64,000 nt of DNA from Ascochyta rabiei (taxonomy: Eukaryota; Ascomycota; Dothideomycetes; Pleosporales; Didymellaceae). Each line of letters begins with the position of its first letter. Position 1 is the first letter of the stretch. The notes under the pieces are model-generated. The model made no database searches. It saw only the letters and a program-made list of their open reading frames with translations, and was not told the origin of the DNA. Location of the stretch: contig NC_082409.1 of the NCBI RefSeq assembly GCF_004011695.2, positions 372,001 to 436,000 of the forward strand. The letters are read 5' to 3'. Below are positions 43,923 to 54,756 of this stretch, piece by piece. The position numbers were made by a program, and so were the translations under genes.

Positions 43923-44995
43923 ATGGCCAACATCAACTGGCGGACCATCAACGTGGATGCCCTGGACCCGGACAGCCCCGCCAACTTCGACCTTGGCTCC
44001 CTCACACCCGCCGTCGAGCCCATATCGACCGCCGACGTCCAGAACACCTCCCAGCAGATACGGCAATTGCTGAGGGGCGGAGACAACGAAGGCGCTCTCC
44101 AGGGTGCATTGGAGTCCCCGCCCTACGGCGCCGACGACAAGGCCAAGGTACGTTTGCGTTTGCTGCCTGCTGCCTCCTACGAGTTGCTGCCACCGCCGCC
44201 ACCGCCGCCACCGCCGCCACCGCCGCCACCGCCGCCACCGCCGCCACACCCACCATGGGGGCGCCACACCCACCCCAGCTTATAGTGGTGCCACAAGGCC
44301 ATCGAATGACTCTCCACACCCACTGCGACATGGCCACGACGTTACCACGGCGCTGGACTTGGGCCGCCGGCGACCAGGACGACCGCGCACATTGCACAAG
44401 TACACAGGATGAGCGCTTTTGGCTGACGGACCTGCTCTTCTAGGAAGTCTACCTCGCAATCGTCCTCGAAGTCCTGCAGTCCATTCGACAAGCCGAGATT
44501 GCTCAAATGCTGAGCCGCATATACGGTGCACCTGGCGGCACCGAAGCGCTGGACGTGCTGATGAAGTACATGTACGATGCCATCCCCATCTGGCCCTGTC
44601 TGGTGCAGCCCCAAGACACACAGCACCTCTTCCCTATCTCGCTGACATCTGGCTCTGCAGCTACAAAGGCATGGCACAGGCCGCCCCAGCCAACAGCGCG
44701 CGCAACAACATCACCCCACAAGCCACCGGCTTCTCGCAGGTACACTCGCGCGGAGGAGCCGAGGGAGGTGGCCAGGCCATGAGTGTTTTGCTTAGCTGGC
44801 ACGACAAGGTACGAGAGCCCATGTCTGCCGCGCGTACACCACCACTTCCCGTGTGCAACTTTGCGGAACCCTCTCCTCCACAGCATACGTCGTGTGTACC
44901 CACGCCAGGTCAGCTGCTAACCACTGCGCCAGCTCGTCGAGGTAGCTGGTCCCGGCAGCATCGTCAGGGTTATGACGGACCGCCGTACTGTTTGA
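43923..44995 (+). CDS. ARPC5: ARP2/3 complex subunit 5 (p16-Arc)
   Basis: Four exons, 43923-44147, 44444-44571, 44661-44808 and 44933-44995, give 187 residues, near the family size. ARPC5 is the smallest ARP2/3 subunit; it links ARPC4/ARPC1 to ARP2 and supports branched actin nucleation at endocytic patches. Signature stretches: N-W-R-T-I-N-V-D-A-L-D at the N-terminus, an R-x-L-L-R-G-G-D-N-E-G-A-L helix, then LEVLQSIRQAEI, DVLMKYIYKGMA, VLLSWHDKLVEVAG and G-S-I-V-R-V-M-T-D-R-R-T-V at the C-terminus. All four junctions keep frame and have ctgac/ctaac branch sites. Intron 1 is unusually long (296 bp) and carries a CCGCCGCCA minisatellite. In-frame readthrough of single introns gives the misleading longer frames here. 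Confidence 0.95.
44190..44247. repeat. CCGCCGCCA minisatellite within ARPC5 intron 1
   Basis: About six 9-bp units on a purely CCN pattern. If unspliced it would encode poly-Pro/His. It enlarges an intron that is otherwise ordinary at both ends. Confidence 0.9.
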
Positions 44996-46019
44996 GTCGA
45001 TTTACAACACAGCAGCCAGTCCCGCCACAAGCAGACCGTTCGAGCTGCCACACGCGAAAGACGATGAGCAGGCGGCGACCCAAATCAGGGATTTGAACAG
45101 CCAGCAGTTGATTGCAGCTGTCGCATCGGTACCAAAATACGAACAAACTACATCATGGCCAACCTCAACCTGCTTTTCTCCCTTCTTACGTTGCCACCTG
45201 CCCTCAGGCCCAATTAATTTACCCTGATTCAATACTTTCGACGCGACAATCCCGCTGCTACGAGCATCCTCATTAAACTACAATAATTCTTCCGCAGCTC
45301 CGGCATCCTTGTCCTTGCAATTTTCCAGAAGCAAAAGCACTGACTTCTCCTTTCTCCCGGGCCTCCAAAGTGTCCACCTTCAGCCTTACCATTCTAGCAG
45401 CGTTGTCCCCGATCATTTCCCAGCCACCCATCCCAGAGCTCCACTGTCCACCGCGCTTACCGGATGCGCACTAGAGTCTGCGACCACCGAGCCGCGTGCA
45501 CGGCAAAGCTTCCACGCGATCGTTAGTGCTCGCCAAGAGCTCAAGCCGTATCGGGATACGCTTGCTGTTTGAACGCTAATGCTGAGATAGGGATGTTTTG
45601 AGAGCGTTGGGAGATGAAACGTGTCGTCTCTCGAGATCAACATCAAACTTGACAGTCCAAGTGAAACCGTAATGAGTCGCTATGCGAAAGTATACCCTTT
45701 GGTCGCGTGGCAAAGCCAACGCCGCAGGGCTCTCCCTTCTGCAGCGCTGTTTGCACCGTCCAGCAAGACAAGGGAAGCAGGTCTTTGCGAGGAGCGTTTC
45801 AGGCTCGAACATGCTTCCAGAAAGATGTCAGTTTACCGCGGTTTATGCGTAGGGCTGCGCTCCACTCTGCAGAGACGGCTATCCTGGTCTCACACTTGGC
45901 ACTGATCGCTCACAAGACATGCATCGCCATGCTGTAGCAAATAAGAAGTCTCGTCGATAGCAAACATGCAAAGAGACCTTAGCGGTGTTTTAATACACCA
46001 TTGGCGATCACGACCCTGA

Positions 46020-46085
46020 CACAGTTGTTGCCTACCCTTCGCGCCAACACGTCCCGCCAACACGTCCCGCCAACACGTCCCGCCA
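46020..46085. repeat. 13-bp tandem repeat cgccaacacgtcc
   Basis: About four copies in direct tandem, the last one diverging to caagc. Confidence 0.85.
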
Positions 46086-46787
46086 ACAAGCATCCTCACA
46101 CAAGACGCTTGCCGACCGTGACCCAATGTCAACATTGCACATCGCGTTGGCAAGTAGGTAAGCCCTTGCGCCCGTCTCCACCTTCCAACAAAGGCCCTGG
46201 TCTTGCTGCACGTCCACCGTTGAAAGGGCGCATGCATGGCACATGCATGGGAGATCACATTGCGCGCAGGAGCCGCCCCCATGCACCGCCACCACCCATC
46301 ACCCGCACCTTGGGACGCCAGACCAAGCAAGCAAGCTGCAGCCAGGCCTCTCTCGCACGCGATCGCCTTCCCCTTCTCGTCTCCCCTTCCCCTTCCCACC
46401 CTCGCGGATGGCTTTGCCGCGCGTCTGTCCCGCGCATCATCGATTGTACATGTTTCCCATCCCATGTCTGCTACTGCTACCTAACCGATTGTGCATGGTG
46501 CCTGATCGCTTCCGCCTCCGGCTTTGCCTGCCTGCCTGCCTGCATGCCTGCATGCATGCATGCATGTGTGGATACGCGACGTAGCGCGGCGTGGCTGATA
46601 GGTAGCTGAGTACGGAGACGGCCTGGCCTGGGTGGTGGCAGAGCGACGGAAGACATGACTTCATCCCGGTGCGGTGCCGAGGGTCGGGCACCGTGAAGTG
46701 GTTGCTACACGCACGGTAGGTACGCAACACGGCTTGGCTTCTCGGCCCGCGGTTTGCTGCTTGTGCTTGTCTTGTGTTTGGGCTACG

Positions 46788-46826
<39 letters not shown>

Positions 46827-47183
46827 ACTGCTGTTGGTCGCGTTGCATTCGATCGTCATGTCAGTATAGCTCCCTAGTACACAAAGCAAGATGCCATTAC
46901 TTCAGCGCCGAGGATGTCGGTCGGGTACGGTTACTCGATTGATACGCGAATGTCTCCTCGGCCCGGTGTTTTACTCCCTACTCCTGCTCGAGCCGTCCAT
47001 TGCATCACGGGACGGTTTAGTTGGCATCAGCCAGCCATTTCCGAGGCTGGTTGGTTGGTTGGTTGGTTGGTCGGTGAATTCTTCTCACCCCTCGCTTCCC
47101 ATACTCTACTACTCTCCCTTCCCTTCCATGCCAGGCAGCAGGTGGAAGGCGTGTACGTTCCAGTTCTGTGACCCGAACAGTCA

Positions 47184-47216
<33 letters not shown>

Positions 47217-49373
47217 CTGTTTGTAGATTTTAAATGCTGGGTGTGCTGGAATGGACGAGGTGTGACGAAGGACTGTGAAGGTGATTTTGAAGAAAGAAAA
47301 AAAGAGGTGAATAGAATCAAGGCGTTCGATGGTTTTGCATTTCGTTGTTTCAAGCCGAAAGGAGAGCGCTGGCGAATCTTCTCCGGATTCATGCGCTTTC
47401 GGCATGTTGGTGTTGCTCTTCACCAATCCATAACCGTAGTAAAGTCCTGCGTTGCTTTTTTAGAATAGTAGAAGATGCGATGAGGTTGGATGTGAAGACT
47501 TGAGATCAGGGTGATCGGTATCGTGTAGAGAGATAGAACGGTCTTTTGACGCAAAGACGTAAAGTTGGAGCTTTTGGCTTTTTGCGTTCCGCGGAGGGTT
47601 TGAGGGGATCAAACGATACATGGAATGCTAGTGATGGTGATTTGTATATTTTGCGGAGTATGTGCAGAAGGTCGGGAACCAGAAACTGAATGATAGAAGG
47701 GGTTCTTTAGACGAAAGGTCTTCCATCTTTTGAGGTTCCAGTTTGCTGCTTTTCGGAAGACTGATGTTGGACATGTACATCACATGGCAATGTCTACCTT
47801 TTTATTTCCTCGCTCTTCAGTCTCTCTCGCCACGTTCGTGATACCACCACGCCTTTGAATGTGAGGGTGCTGATACTGGTTTGGTAGAAAACAAGCAGTG
47901 GTAAGATAGTGAACATTGACACGTAGCCTGCAGAACTGAATAGCCGCATAGAAACGCAGTATGTGTTTTGTGACGAACACAAATTTTCTGTTTTAGCAGT
48001 GCTGGACCAGCGAGACATGAAATAGTCTATTGGTTTTTTTGAGATGGCAATGCTTTTTCGATGGCCGTGTACCGCATAATTGTCAGAATGCTGACACTCT
48101 GATTCTCTGGAAAAGCATGAATCGAGCCCAATGAAACTTTGACTTTCTTTCGATGATATGTCGTGGGTTGAGTTCACTAAGCAGCTTACGGCCATGTGAT
48201 CCTTGTGTCCGCCAGAACCATCGGGCGGAGGACATTTTTTACTATTACAAAGGTAACGCAAAAAGAGGTAAGAGATTGGGTGACATGTTGAATGCTTTTG
48301 AGAACATGTTGGCGCCATGGGCAGAGAAGAGCACAGAGTAGCAGGAGGAGGCTATCTGTCCTGCAAGTAGAAGCCGATACAAAAGCTTACAGGGCAAGTT
48401 TCCGCCAGGCCATCAAACCAGTGTTGCTTTTCTTAGACCGGGTCCGAAGTCACCCATGGCTGAAATGGATGCTGACCTGTATTGGCAGAATGATTAGTAG
48501 AATACCATGACTTCTTTGCTTTTTCACCGAGCAGCGCATGCAGCATGGAACAACACAAAATCAGCTTTGTTTGACAGACTAAAACTTCTTAAAGGTTCTA
48601 CTAGATTGAACACAGGTGGTTGATAACAAACGGTAGCCCGGAATCTCCATTAGACAATTGGTGTCGACCACCTTTGAGGATGGATAGCAGAATAAGCAAC
48701 CGTTTTGGATGAGAACTAAGAAGCTCGTTGCAAATAGACGCAGAACCAGTATACTTGTGTTTCCTGATGCGTTGCAGTGATGGATGAACACGTGTGTTGA
48801 AGCTTGGGACATATTCAGATCCGGGAGTCAACTCACACGAGAACATGCTCATCATTTTTTTCCCGTTGGATTTGAAGCGAACATGGGCAGAGGTATTGTA
48901 GTTTTCGACATCGACAAGATCTTTGACTCTGGAGACATTTCTGGTTGGAGGAGTATTTCCCTGATTGTGCGGTATGCACGAGTTTGATGATGCGCTGTGC
49001 TGCTTGTAACTTTCGATGCTGGTGTCGAACAAAGGTATTGGAAGGAGAATCGACGTCAACTTCGTCTCGACATGTGTATTATGTCCAGTGTTTCTGTATA
49101 ACCAAGGCAGAGGGAAAAAGAGAACAGACAATTTTAGTATGGACTCTGTAGCTTTTAAGAGGACAACGACAGCAGCTTCTTGTACCTTTAAGTGATTCCA
49201 TTACTGCAGAGCGAGAGCGAGAGCTCAGACAACTCAAGGCACCGAACTCCATACCGTGCGTGTTAGGAAATATCTCTGAATCATATGGAAGTTCAATATT
49301 GCGATTTGCGGGCACGAACGAATATTTATTGAGGAGGTGGTTGTTTCTGAACCGGCAGACTTGCTTGTGTATG

Positions 49374-50767
49374 GCATAATCCAAGCTATTAGAGAAAGCG
49401 ATGTAGAGAGAATTTAGACAGCCAAAGGCATACCACAGCGATGTTGTTGTTTTTTAGAATTTTTTTGAAGACTTTGGTTTTCCGACTTATTTGCGAGAAC
49501 AAGAGACAGACAAACGTATTTTGCAGACCTTTTTGTTTGATGAAACCTAGATTCTTAGAGCGCTAAGGTAGTGTGAAGGAAGAACGAACACATGGCTCAT
49601 AACAATCCAAGGCTTAGAAATATCGATGTAGAGAAAGAGCACAGACAACCCTAGACATAACACCGTATCTTGTGCACCAGGGAAGAAATCTCTCTTCTTC
49701 GCATAAAGCTGTTGTTTCTCAACTTTAGAGATTAAGTGGCACGAAGACAATTTGTCAATCATCTCCCAATATCAGAAACATATATCCTCGCACTTGTAAG
49801 AGGTAGAAGAAGAATGAAACCAGCAGATTATCATAGTTCAAGAGAATGCTCTCCTCTCAACATATAGACTTTGGCTGTCCAATTTTATTTGCAAAAATAA
49901 GACTCCAGCAAATAGGTTTCAAGAACATGTGGGATTGGGAAACATGAAATTCGGACGGTTAAGAGGTAAGAAAAAAACAGACAGACAGACTACCATGTTC
50001 TAAGAGAGCCATTTCTCGCTGTACATGAAAGTCCAGTCTTCTGAATTTTCAGAGCGAGAGACAGGCGAATATATGTTGCTGGGTTTGATGTTTTGAGAAA
50101 CAGATATCTCGCGCCCTCAAGAGGTCAAAAACAGAGCTTCCTAGAAGAAACACTAGTTGTCTGCCCGGTGATCGCTCCAGGTATCCAAGATGCAATGTCT
50201 AGTTTTCGGTGCACGACTCCATAGAGTCGCTGTTGTCGAATTTGAGATTTGATAGCTGAGAGTTAAGGATCGAGGATTGCCTGTGCCGACGGGAAGTGAG
50301 CAGGAAGAAGTTGTCAGCTTGAGATTTTGGTGGCAGCGAACGCCACATACTCTACTGCGCAATTTGTCGGCAAGAAGCTGCTCATGTGCTCGCTGATTGC
50401 ATGTTTTGAGCGCAAGCATATGTTAAGCGTTGTCTTCCCGCCATTTGATCTATAATCTCGTGAGCAGAACAAGCAGGAAAACATTGGTGGAAGGTTATTA
50501 GATGTTTGTAAGATGTGCTGATGAGATTGCAGAAGGCTGCTTTTAATATTGTTGAATGCAGGATTTAGTAGAAGCAGCAGAGGCTTGTTATAGAGATTTC
50601 CATGGGTAGTTCAAAAAGATGTTGTAAGCAGAAAATAATGAGAGGAGAACACAGGTAGTCAAGCGGACAATGTTAGGAAAAGTGCATGCTAGTAAAATTG
50701 CAGAGAAGCTACTTATAACCTTGTTGAACGCAGGATTTAAGCGGATGCAGTAGAGGTTGCAGATATA
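49374..50767. repeat. Old degenerate direct repeats
   Basis: Two pairs are visible by eye. 49374-49440 and 49592-49665 share the word order ggcataatccaag, ttagaaa, cgatgtagag, agacag/agacaa, cataacacc-like. 50524-50600 and 50696-50767 share gattgcaga, gctgctt, ttgttgaa, gcaggattta and gcag-agaggttg-like words. Spacings are about 220 and 172 bp. Many other short words recur in the same zone (gagagacag, tttgatgttttga). This looks like a strongly eroded repeat family, not a gene. Extent and unit length need alignment. Confidence 0.55.
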
Positions 50768-50980
50768 CAAACAGCGCACGGTGTACCGTACACTTGTACC
50801 ATTCCATCTTACAAAAGCGCCAAAGCACCAAAGTTCTAGAGTAGTAAAGCACTAGTAAAGTGCCAAAGGACGCCGTCAGCGAGCCAAACAAGCCCATGGG
50901 TTGTTCCTCTTCCATCCCACTGCAGCCAGACCAACGAGAGCGGAAAACAGAGACGTGCTTTTGGATTTTGGATCCTCCAA

Positions 50981-51062
50981 TGCGTCTTGCGTCTTGCGTT
51001 CTGCATTCTGCGTTTTGCATTCTGGGTTTCACATTCTGCATTCTGCATTCTGCGTTCTGCAT
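50981..51062. repeat. Heptamer tandem array (ttctgca/ttctgcg)
   Basis: About 11 copies of a 7-bp unit with tgcgtct, tgcattc and tgcgttc variants. Simple sequence. Confidence 0.85.
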
Positions 51063-51771
51063 CTCAGTGCAACAGAGATGAAACACAAGAATAAAAGCAT
51101 ACCATTGGTATTGATAAGCCATATATACAACCACCACCACCACCACCACCACCCCGCCACCTAAAACCAACAGTAGCAGCTTGAGCAGCAGCGATTCACC
51201 GCAGACACACTACAGACAGAGAGAAGAGACAACGTAGCACGTAGTTTCGCCTTGGTACTTCTAGCCTGGTGCGTATGAGCGCTGGAATGTAATTGGGGGT
51301 TTGTATTCGTCGTGGTCATCTACATCTACAACCACGGCCACATCTACATGCACGGCCACGTTAGTAACCACCACCAGGATGTAAAAGCATAAAGTCGAGT
51401 GAACAAGGCCACCTCGGCAGAAAAACGCAGGGGGGGGGGTATACGATTTTGATTCGAGTTTGATGTTGATGATTTGTGATATTGGGTCAACTGGCTGCGT
51501 CTAGCTGACAGATTGTGTTGTGTAGCTATAGCCTTCATGTACGTCCATGTCCACGCTGATGATGATGATGATGATGATGATGATAATAATAATGCCAGGG
51601 ATGTGAAAGTACAGAGGTAAGTAACCAGGTAACCAAGGTGGGAATATAGAGGGTATACAATGTAGGCAGTACACAGCAAGTCATGCGTGCGGGTAGGCAT
51701 GGGATCCCCATTCCAGCCTACTATCGAGAATCGCGATACCGGTCCAACTGCCAGCGTCTAGCTACGTCATG

Positions 51772-54009
51772 TCATGTAGCCACGACCTCGACCCAGCCCT
51801 CGCGATTCCGGACTTCTTCCCGCCCGTCGCCGGCGGTGAGTTCCTTGGCCATGGTGTCCTTTGCGTTGCGGCGACGGGCGCGCTCGCGGACGCTGCGCTC
51901 TTCTTTCTCGCACTCGCGGATCGCCTCGACGACTTCCAGCTCCTCGAAGCGGGCGTCCTGCAGGTTCAGCTTCTGCCATTGCGGGTGCTTGGCGCAGCGC
52001 TTCTTCAGACACACGCTTTCCCTCGTGTCGACACGCACGTCCAGGTCGGCGTCGACGGAGCTGATTTGCTCGGGGGTCGGGGAGAGGGTGGAGAAGTGGA
52101 AGGCGGCGCGCCCGTGCTTGGAGTTGCGCCACAGCAAAAACTCGGCGTCGGACCAGCTGAGGCGGGCGTCGTAGCCGCAAAAGTCCTTGAGCTTCATCTT
52201 CTCGCGGTCGGCTACGCGCGTGGCCTGCTCCTTGGCCATGCTGACAAACTTCTCGCGGTCCTTGAGCACGTCGAGCTGGGTGTTCAGCTGGCTCTTCTCG
52301 TTGTGCAGGGCGGTCAGGCGCTCCGTCTCGGCGGTGGTCAGGGCGAGGTCGTCGGGGTTGGCGGTGAAGGTGGTGCGTGTGGGGGAGGCGGTGTGCGGGG
52401 GGGAGAGGACGCCGGAGCCGAGGTTCTTGAAGGCCTGGATGTTGGGCGAGGCGTCGATGAGGGCTTTGAGGTCCTTTGCGCGCAGGACGCCGCCGAGGGG
52501 CGTGGGCTCTTCCTCGTCGTGGCGGGCGTCGTGGCGGGCGTCGTGTTCGGGGGGCGCGGGCTTCTTCTTCTTCCTCGCCTTGTCCTTTTGGCCGTTGGCG
52601 CCCTTTGCGCCGGCGGTGCGCTGCAGCTGCTCCTGCATGAAGAGGAGGCCGCAGTCGTCGGAGCAGTACTTGCTGCCCTGGCCCTTTGTGAGGCGGGCTG
52701 GCCTCCGACAGCCGTCTCGCCTGCACATGGGCTTCCAGGTGGTGTTGCCTCGGCCGGCGTCTTCGCAGAGCGGGCAGATGAACTTGTCGACGAGGCCCTC
52801 GTCGGCCTGCTTCATGTTGACGCAGTCGCCGTGGAACCAGTCGTCGCAGCCGCCGTCGCAGCCAATCATCCACCTGTGGTTGTCTGGCTTCTTGCAGATG
52901 CAGTAGAGGTTGTGGTCCTCGGACGAGTCGAGGTCGTCGTCGTCGTCATCGTGGGCGTGGGCGTGGGCGTGGGCGTCGTCGGGGGCGGGCGAGGAGTGGA
53001 GGGCGGGGGTGCCTGCGTGCGAGCCTTTTCTGTTCTTGGCGGTGGGTGTGAGGGAGCGGGTTGTGTCGTGGTCGTCGATCCTGCGCTTCTTGTGGGAGGG
53101 TTTTGTGGTCTTGGCGGTGCCCTTTTTCTTGACGGCCGAGGCGGACGAGGGGGCAGGGCGCTTCTTCGAGGGGGCCGAGGCGGGCGTGGCGTCGGTGGCG
53201 GAGGCGAGGCTCTCGGCGACGCTCGCGGTGCGCTTTGTGCGCAGGCCCAGGTCGCTGGCCTTTGCGGCGTCGATGGCCTTGCGCGTGTCTGCGTCGATGG
53301 CGTCGGCGGGCGGCGAGGTCTGACGGTCGGGGGGGTGGAGTGGGCGGGCGGGGGTGGGATCGCGTGGCTCGTGTTTGACGGTGGGCTCGTGTTTGACGGT
53401 GGGCTCGGAGGCGGGCGGTGCATCGTCGGTGTGGCGATGCAGGGCCGAGGACAGGTGCTGGATGGGAGCGAGGACGGGGGCGGGGTCGGTGCGCAGGGAC
53501 TGGCGGCGCTTCTGCTCCTGGGGCGAGCGCGAGGCGTGGTGGTAGTGGTCGAGGGTGGGCGAGCGGGGCTGGGGCGGGTCCATGGGCGGCGAGGGCTCGA
53601 GGGGGGCGTGGTGGGCGTGGTGGGAGGCAAAGCTGGTGCTGGGGGCCGTGGGCGAGGGCAGGTCGCGGGTGCTGGGGCCCGTGGGCGAGGGCAGCTGGCG
53701 AGTGCTGGGGCCCGTGGGCGAGGGCAGGTCGCGGGTGGGCGGCGGTGTCGGGGCGTACTGCTGGCCGCTGCCCAGCGTGGCCAGCGTGGTGAGGGCGTCG
53801 GCGGCCTCGTACGTGGTCGTGTGTGGTGTGTGTGGTGTGTGTGTGGTGTGTTTCGTGTGTGGCGTGTGCGCGGTGTGTGTGGTGTGTGTGGTGTGTGTCG
53901 GGTGTGTGGTGTGGGTGGTGTGTGGCGTGTGTGGCGTGGGCTCGGACAGGCTCTCACGCCGCCCCGGGGCCGCGCCTTCGGTGTTGAGGAGGGCGTTGAT
54001 GCTGCTCAT
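51772..54009 (-). CDS. SPP1: COMPASS (Set1 complex) PHD-finger subunit SPP1
   Basis: Single-exon gene, 745 residues from the ATG at 54009 (MSSINALLNTEG). SPP1 (CXXC1-like) binds H3K4me3 and guides SET1 methyltransferase. The PHD finger spans about 366-417: Y-C-I-C, then MIGCDGGCDDWFHGDCVN with its aromatic cage Trp, then FICPLCE. A second zinc-binding region follows (about 421-453; C-R-R-D-G-C, KYCSDDCG) and then a coiled coil (ERLTALHNEKSQLNTQLDVL). The N-terminal 365 residues are disordered: a Thr/Pro/His repeat (about 21-65), three LPSPT(G/A)PST units, tandem T-V-K-H-E-P (each a psi-K-x-E SUMO consensus) and basic nuclear-type motifs. The frame runs upstream to a GTG at 54303 but the ATG is the natural start. 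NSE3 lies just upstream on the same strand. Long plus-strand frames here are shadows. Confidence 0.93.
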   Translation of the reverse strand: MSSINALLNTEGAAPGRRESLSEPTPHTPHTTHTTHPTHTTHTTHTAHTPHTKHTTHTPHTPHTTTYEAADALTTLATLGSGQQYAPTPPPTRDLPSPTGPSTRQLPSPTGPSTRDLPSPTAPSTSFASHHAHHAPLEPSPPMDPPQPRSPTLDHYHHASRSPQEQKRRQSLRTDPAPVLAPIQHLSSALHRHTDDAPPASEPTVKHEPTVKHEPRDPTPARPLHPPDRQTSPPADAIDADTRKAIDAAKASDLGLRTKRTASVAESLASATDATPASAPSKKRPAPSSASAVKKKGTAKTTKPSHKKRRIDDHDTTRSLTPTAKNRKGSHAGTPALHSSPAPDDAHAHAHAHDDDDDDLDSSEDHNLYCICKKPDNHRWMIGCDGGCDDWFHGDCVNMKQADEGLVDKFICPLCEDAGRGNTTWKPMCRRDGCRRPARLTKGQGSKYCSDDCGLLFMQEQLQRTAGAKGANGQKDKARKKKKPAPPEHDARHDARHDEEEPTPLGGVLRAKDLKALIDASPNIQAFKNLGSGVLSPPHTASPTRTTFTANPDDLALTTAETERLTALHNEKSQLNTQLDVLKDREKFVSMAKEQATRVADREKMKLKDFCGYDARLSWSDAEFLLWRNSKHGRAAFHFSTLSPTPEQISSVDADLDVRVDTRESVCLKKRCAKHPQWQKLNLQDARFEELEVVEAIRECEKEERSVRERARRRNAKDTMAKELTAGDGREEVRNREGWVEVVAT
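53815..53945 (-). repeat. GT-rich coding minisatellite in SPP1
   Basis: Irregular gtgtggtgtgtg-type units, read on the minus strand as T-P-H, T-T-H and T-H-T triplets, encode a roughly 44-residue Thr/His/Pro tract near the SPP1 N-terminus. It stays in frame, as a tract of 3n units under selection would. Confidence 0.9.
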
Positions 54010-54524
54010 CGTCGTCGGCGTCGTCGGCGTCGTCGTGGATCGTGTGCGGGCTGCTCGTCGTCGCTTAGCGTCGGAGGGTGCTGGGCATGGCGGCGCAGAG
54101 GGGAGAGAGAGGCGGAGGCGATGGACGGCGACAGGAGACGAGCACGACCGACAAGGCCAAGGCACGGCGAGCTGGCGAGAGGAGAAAAAGCGCGCGGGTG
54201 GCTGCTGGCTTCGTTGGACTTGGCGTAGCGCTGGCTGGCTGGCTGCACGCTGCACATGGGAGGGGCGCCTTGCTCTGCGCCCTCCAACCAGCTCGTCGTC
54301 CACCGCCTATGCGCGCGCACGGCGACTGCGGGCTGGAGAGTCGCTGGACCGCTGGACCGCTGGACCGCTCGCTGCACGCTTTGCACGCTTTGCACGCTCG
54401 CCTCGCCCTCTCTCGTCGTCGCAGACTCCCTCTGTGGCTGCCGGCGGCGGGACGGCGATGATGCAACGCCCAACTTCAACAACGCGTGCCGAGCTCCACC
54501 CTGACCGGCGCCTCCGCTGCTTCA

Positions 54525-54668
54525 CGCCTGCACATCTCACGCCTGCATATTCACGCCTGCATAGTCACGCCTGCATAGTCACGCCTGCACATTCACGCTT
54601 GCATAGTCACGCCTGCACATTCACGCTTGCATAGTCACGCCTGCATATTCACGCCTGCACATCTCACC
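54525..54668. repeat. 15-bp minisatellite (cacgcctgcatagt type)
   Basis: About ten tandem copies with two main variable positions (catagt, cacatt, catatt; cctg or cttg). It fills most of the gap between the SPP1 start side and the NSE3 stop. Low sequence drift suggests recent expansion. Confidence 0.93.
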
Positions 54669-54756
54669 TCTCACGCCCGCACTGCACAGCTGCTTGCATT
54701 CATTGCATTGCACACACAACAGTCGCAGCATGTCTGGGTATCGTAAACACAACTGA

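Larger units (their letters stand above)
44996..51771. other. 6.8-kb gene-free stretch between convergent genes
   Basis: No supportable gene between the 3' ends of ARPC5 and SPP1. The left part is GC-balanced with a 13-bp repeat (cgccaacacgtcc, 46020-46085), a tgcc/catg run (46524-46566), (CTCCTG)n at 46789-46829, (GGTT)n at 47047-47073 and (GT)n at 47189-47216. From about 47.4 to 50.8 kb the sequence is AT-richer and carries old degenerate direct repeats. Further right are a heptamer array at 50981-51062, (CAC)n at 51130-51154, a G-run near 51431 and (GAT)n at 51558-51584. Open frames of 170-190 codons at 47.8-48.3 and 48.6-49.1 kb lack any recognisable motif. Confidence 0.5.

Noticed and set aside
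48601..49131. 176-codon minus-strand frame, and a similar one at 47794-48318
   Set aside because: Located in the eroded repeat field, with no domain or leader and no splice partner.
51769..54228. 819-codon open frame on the plus strand
   Set aside because: Antisense shadow of the GC-rich SPP1 coding sequence; Gly/Val-rich and motif-free.
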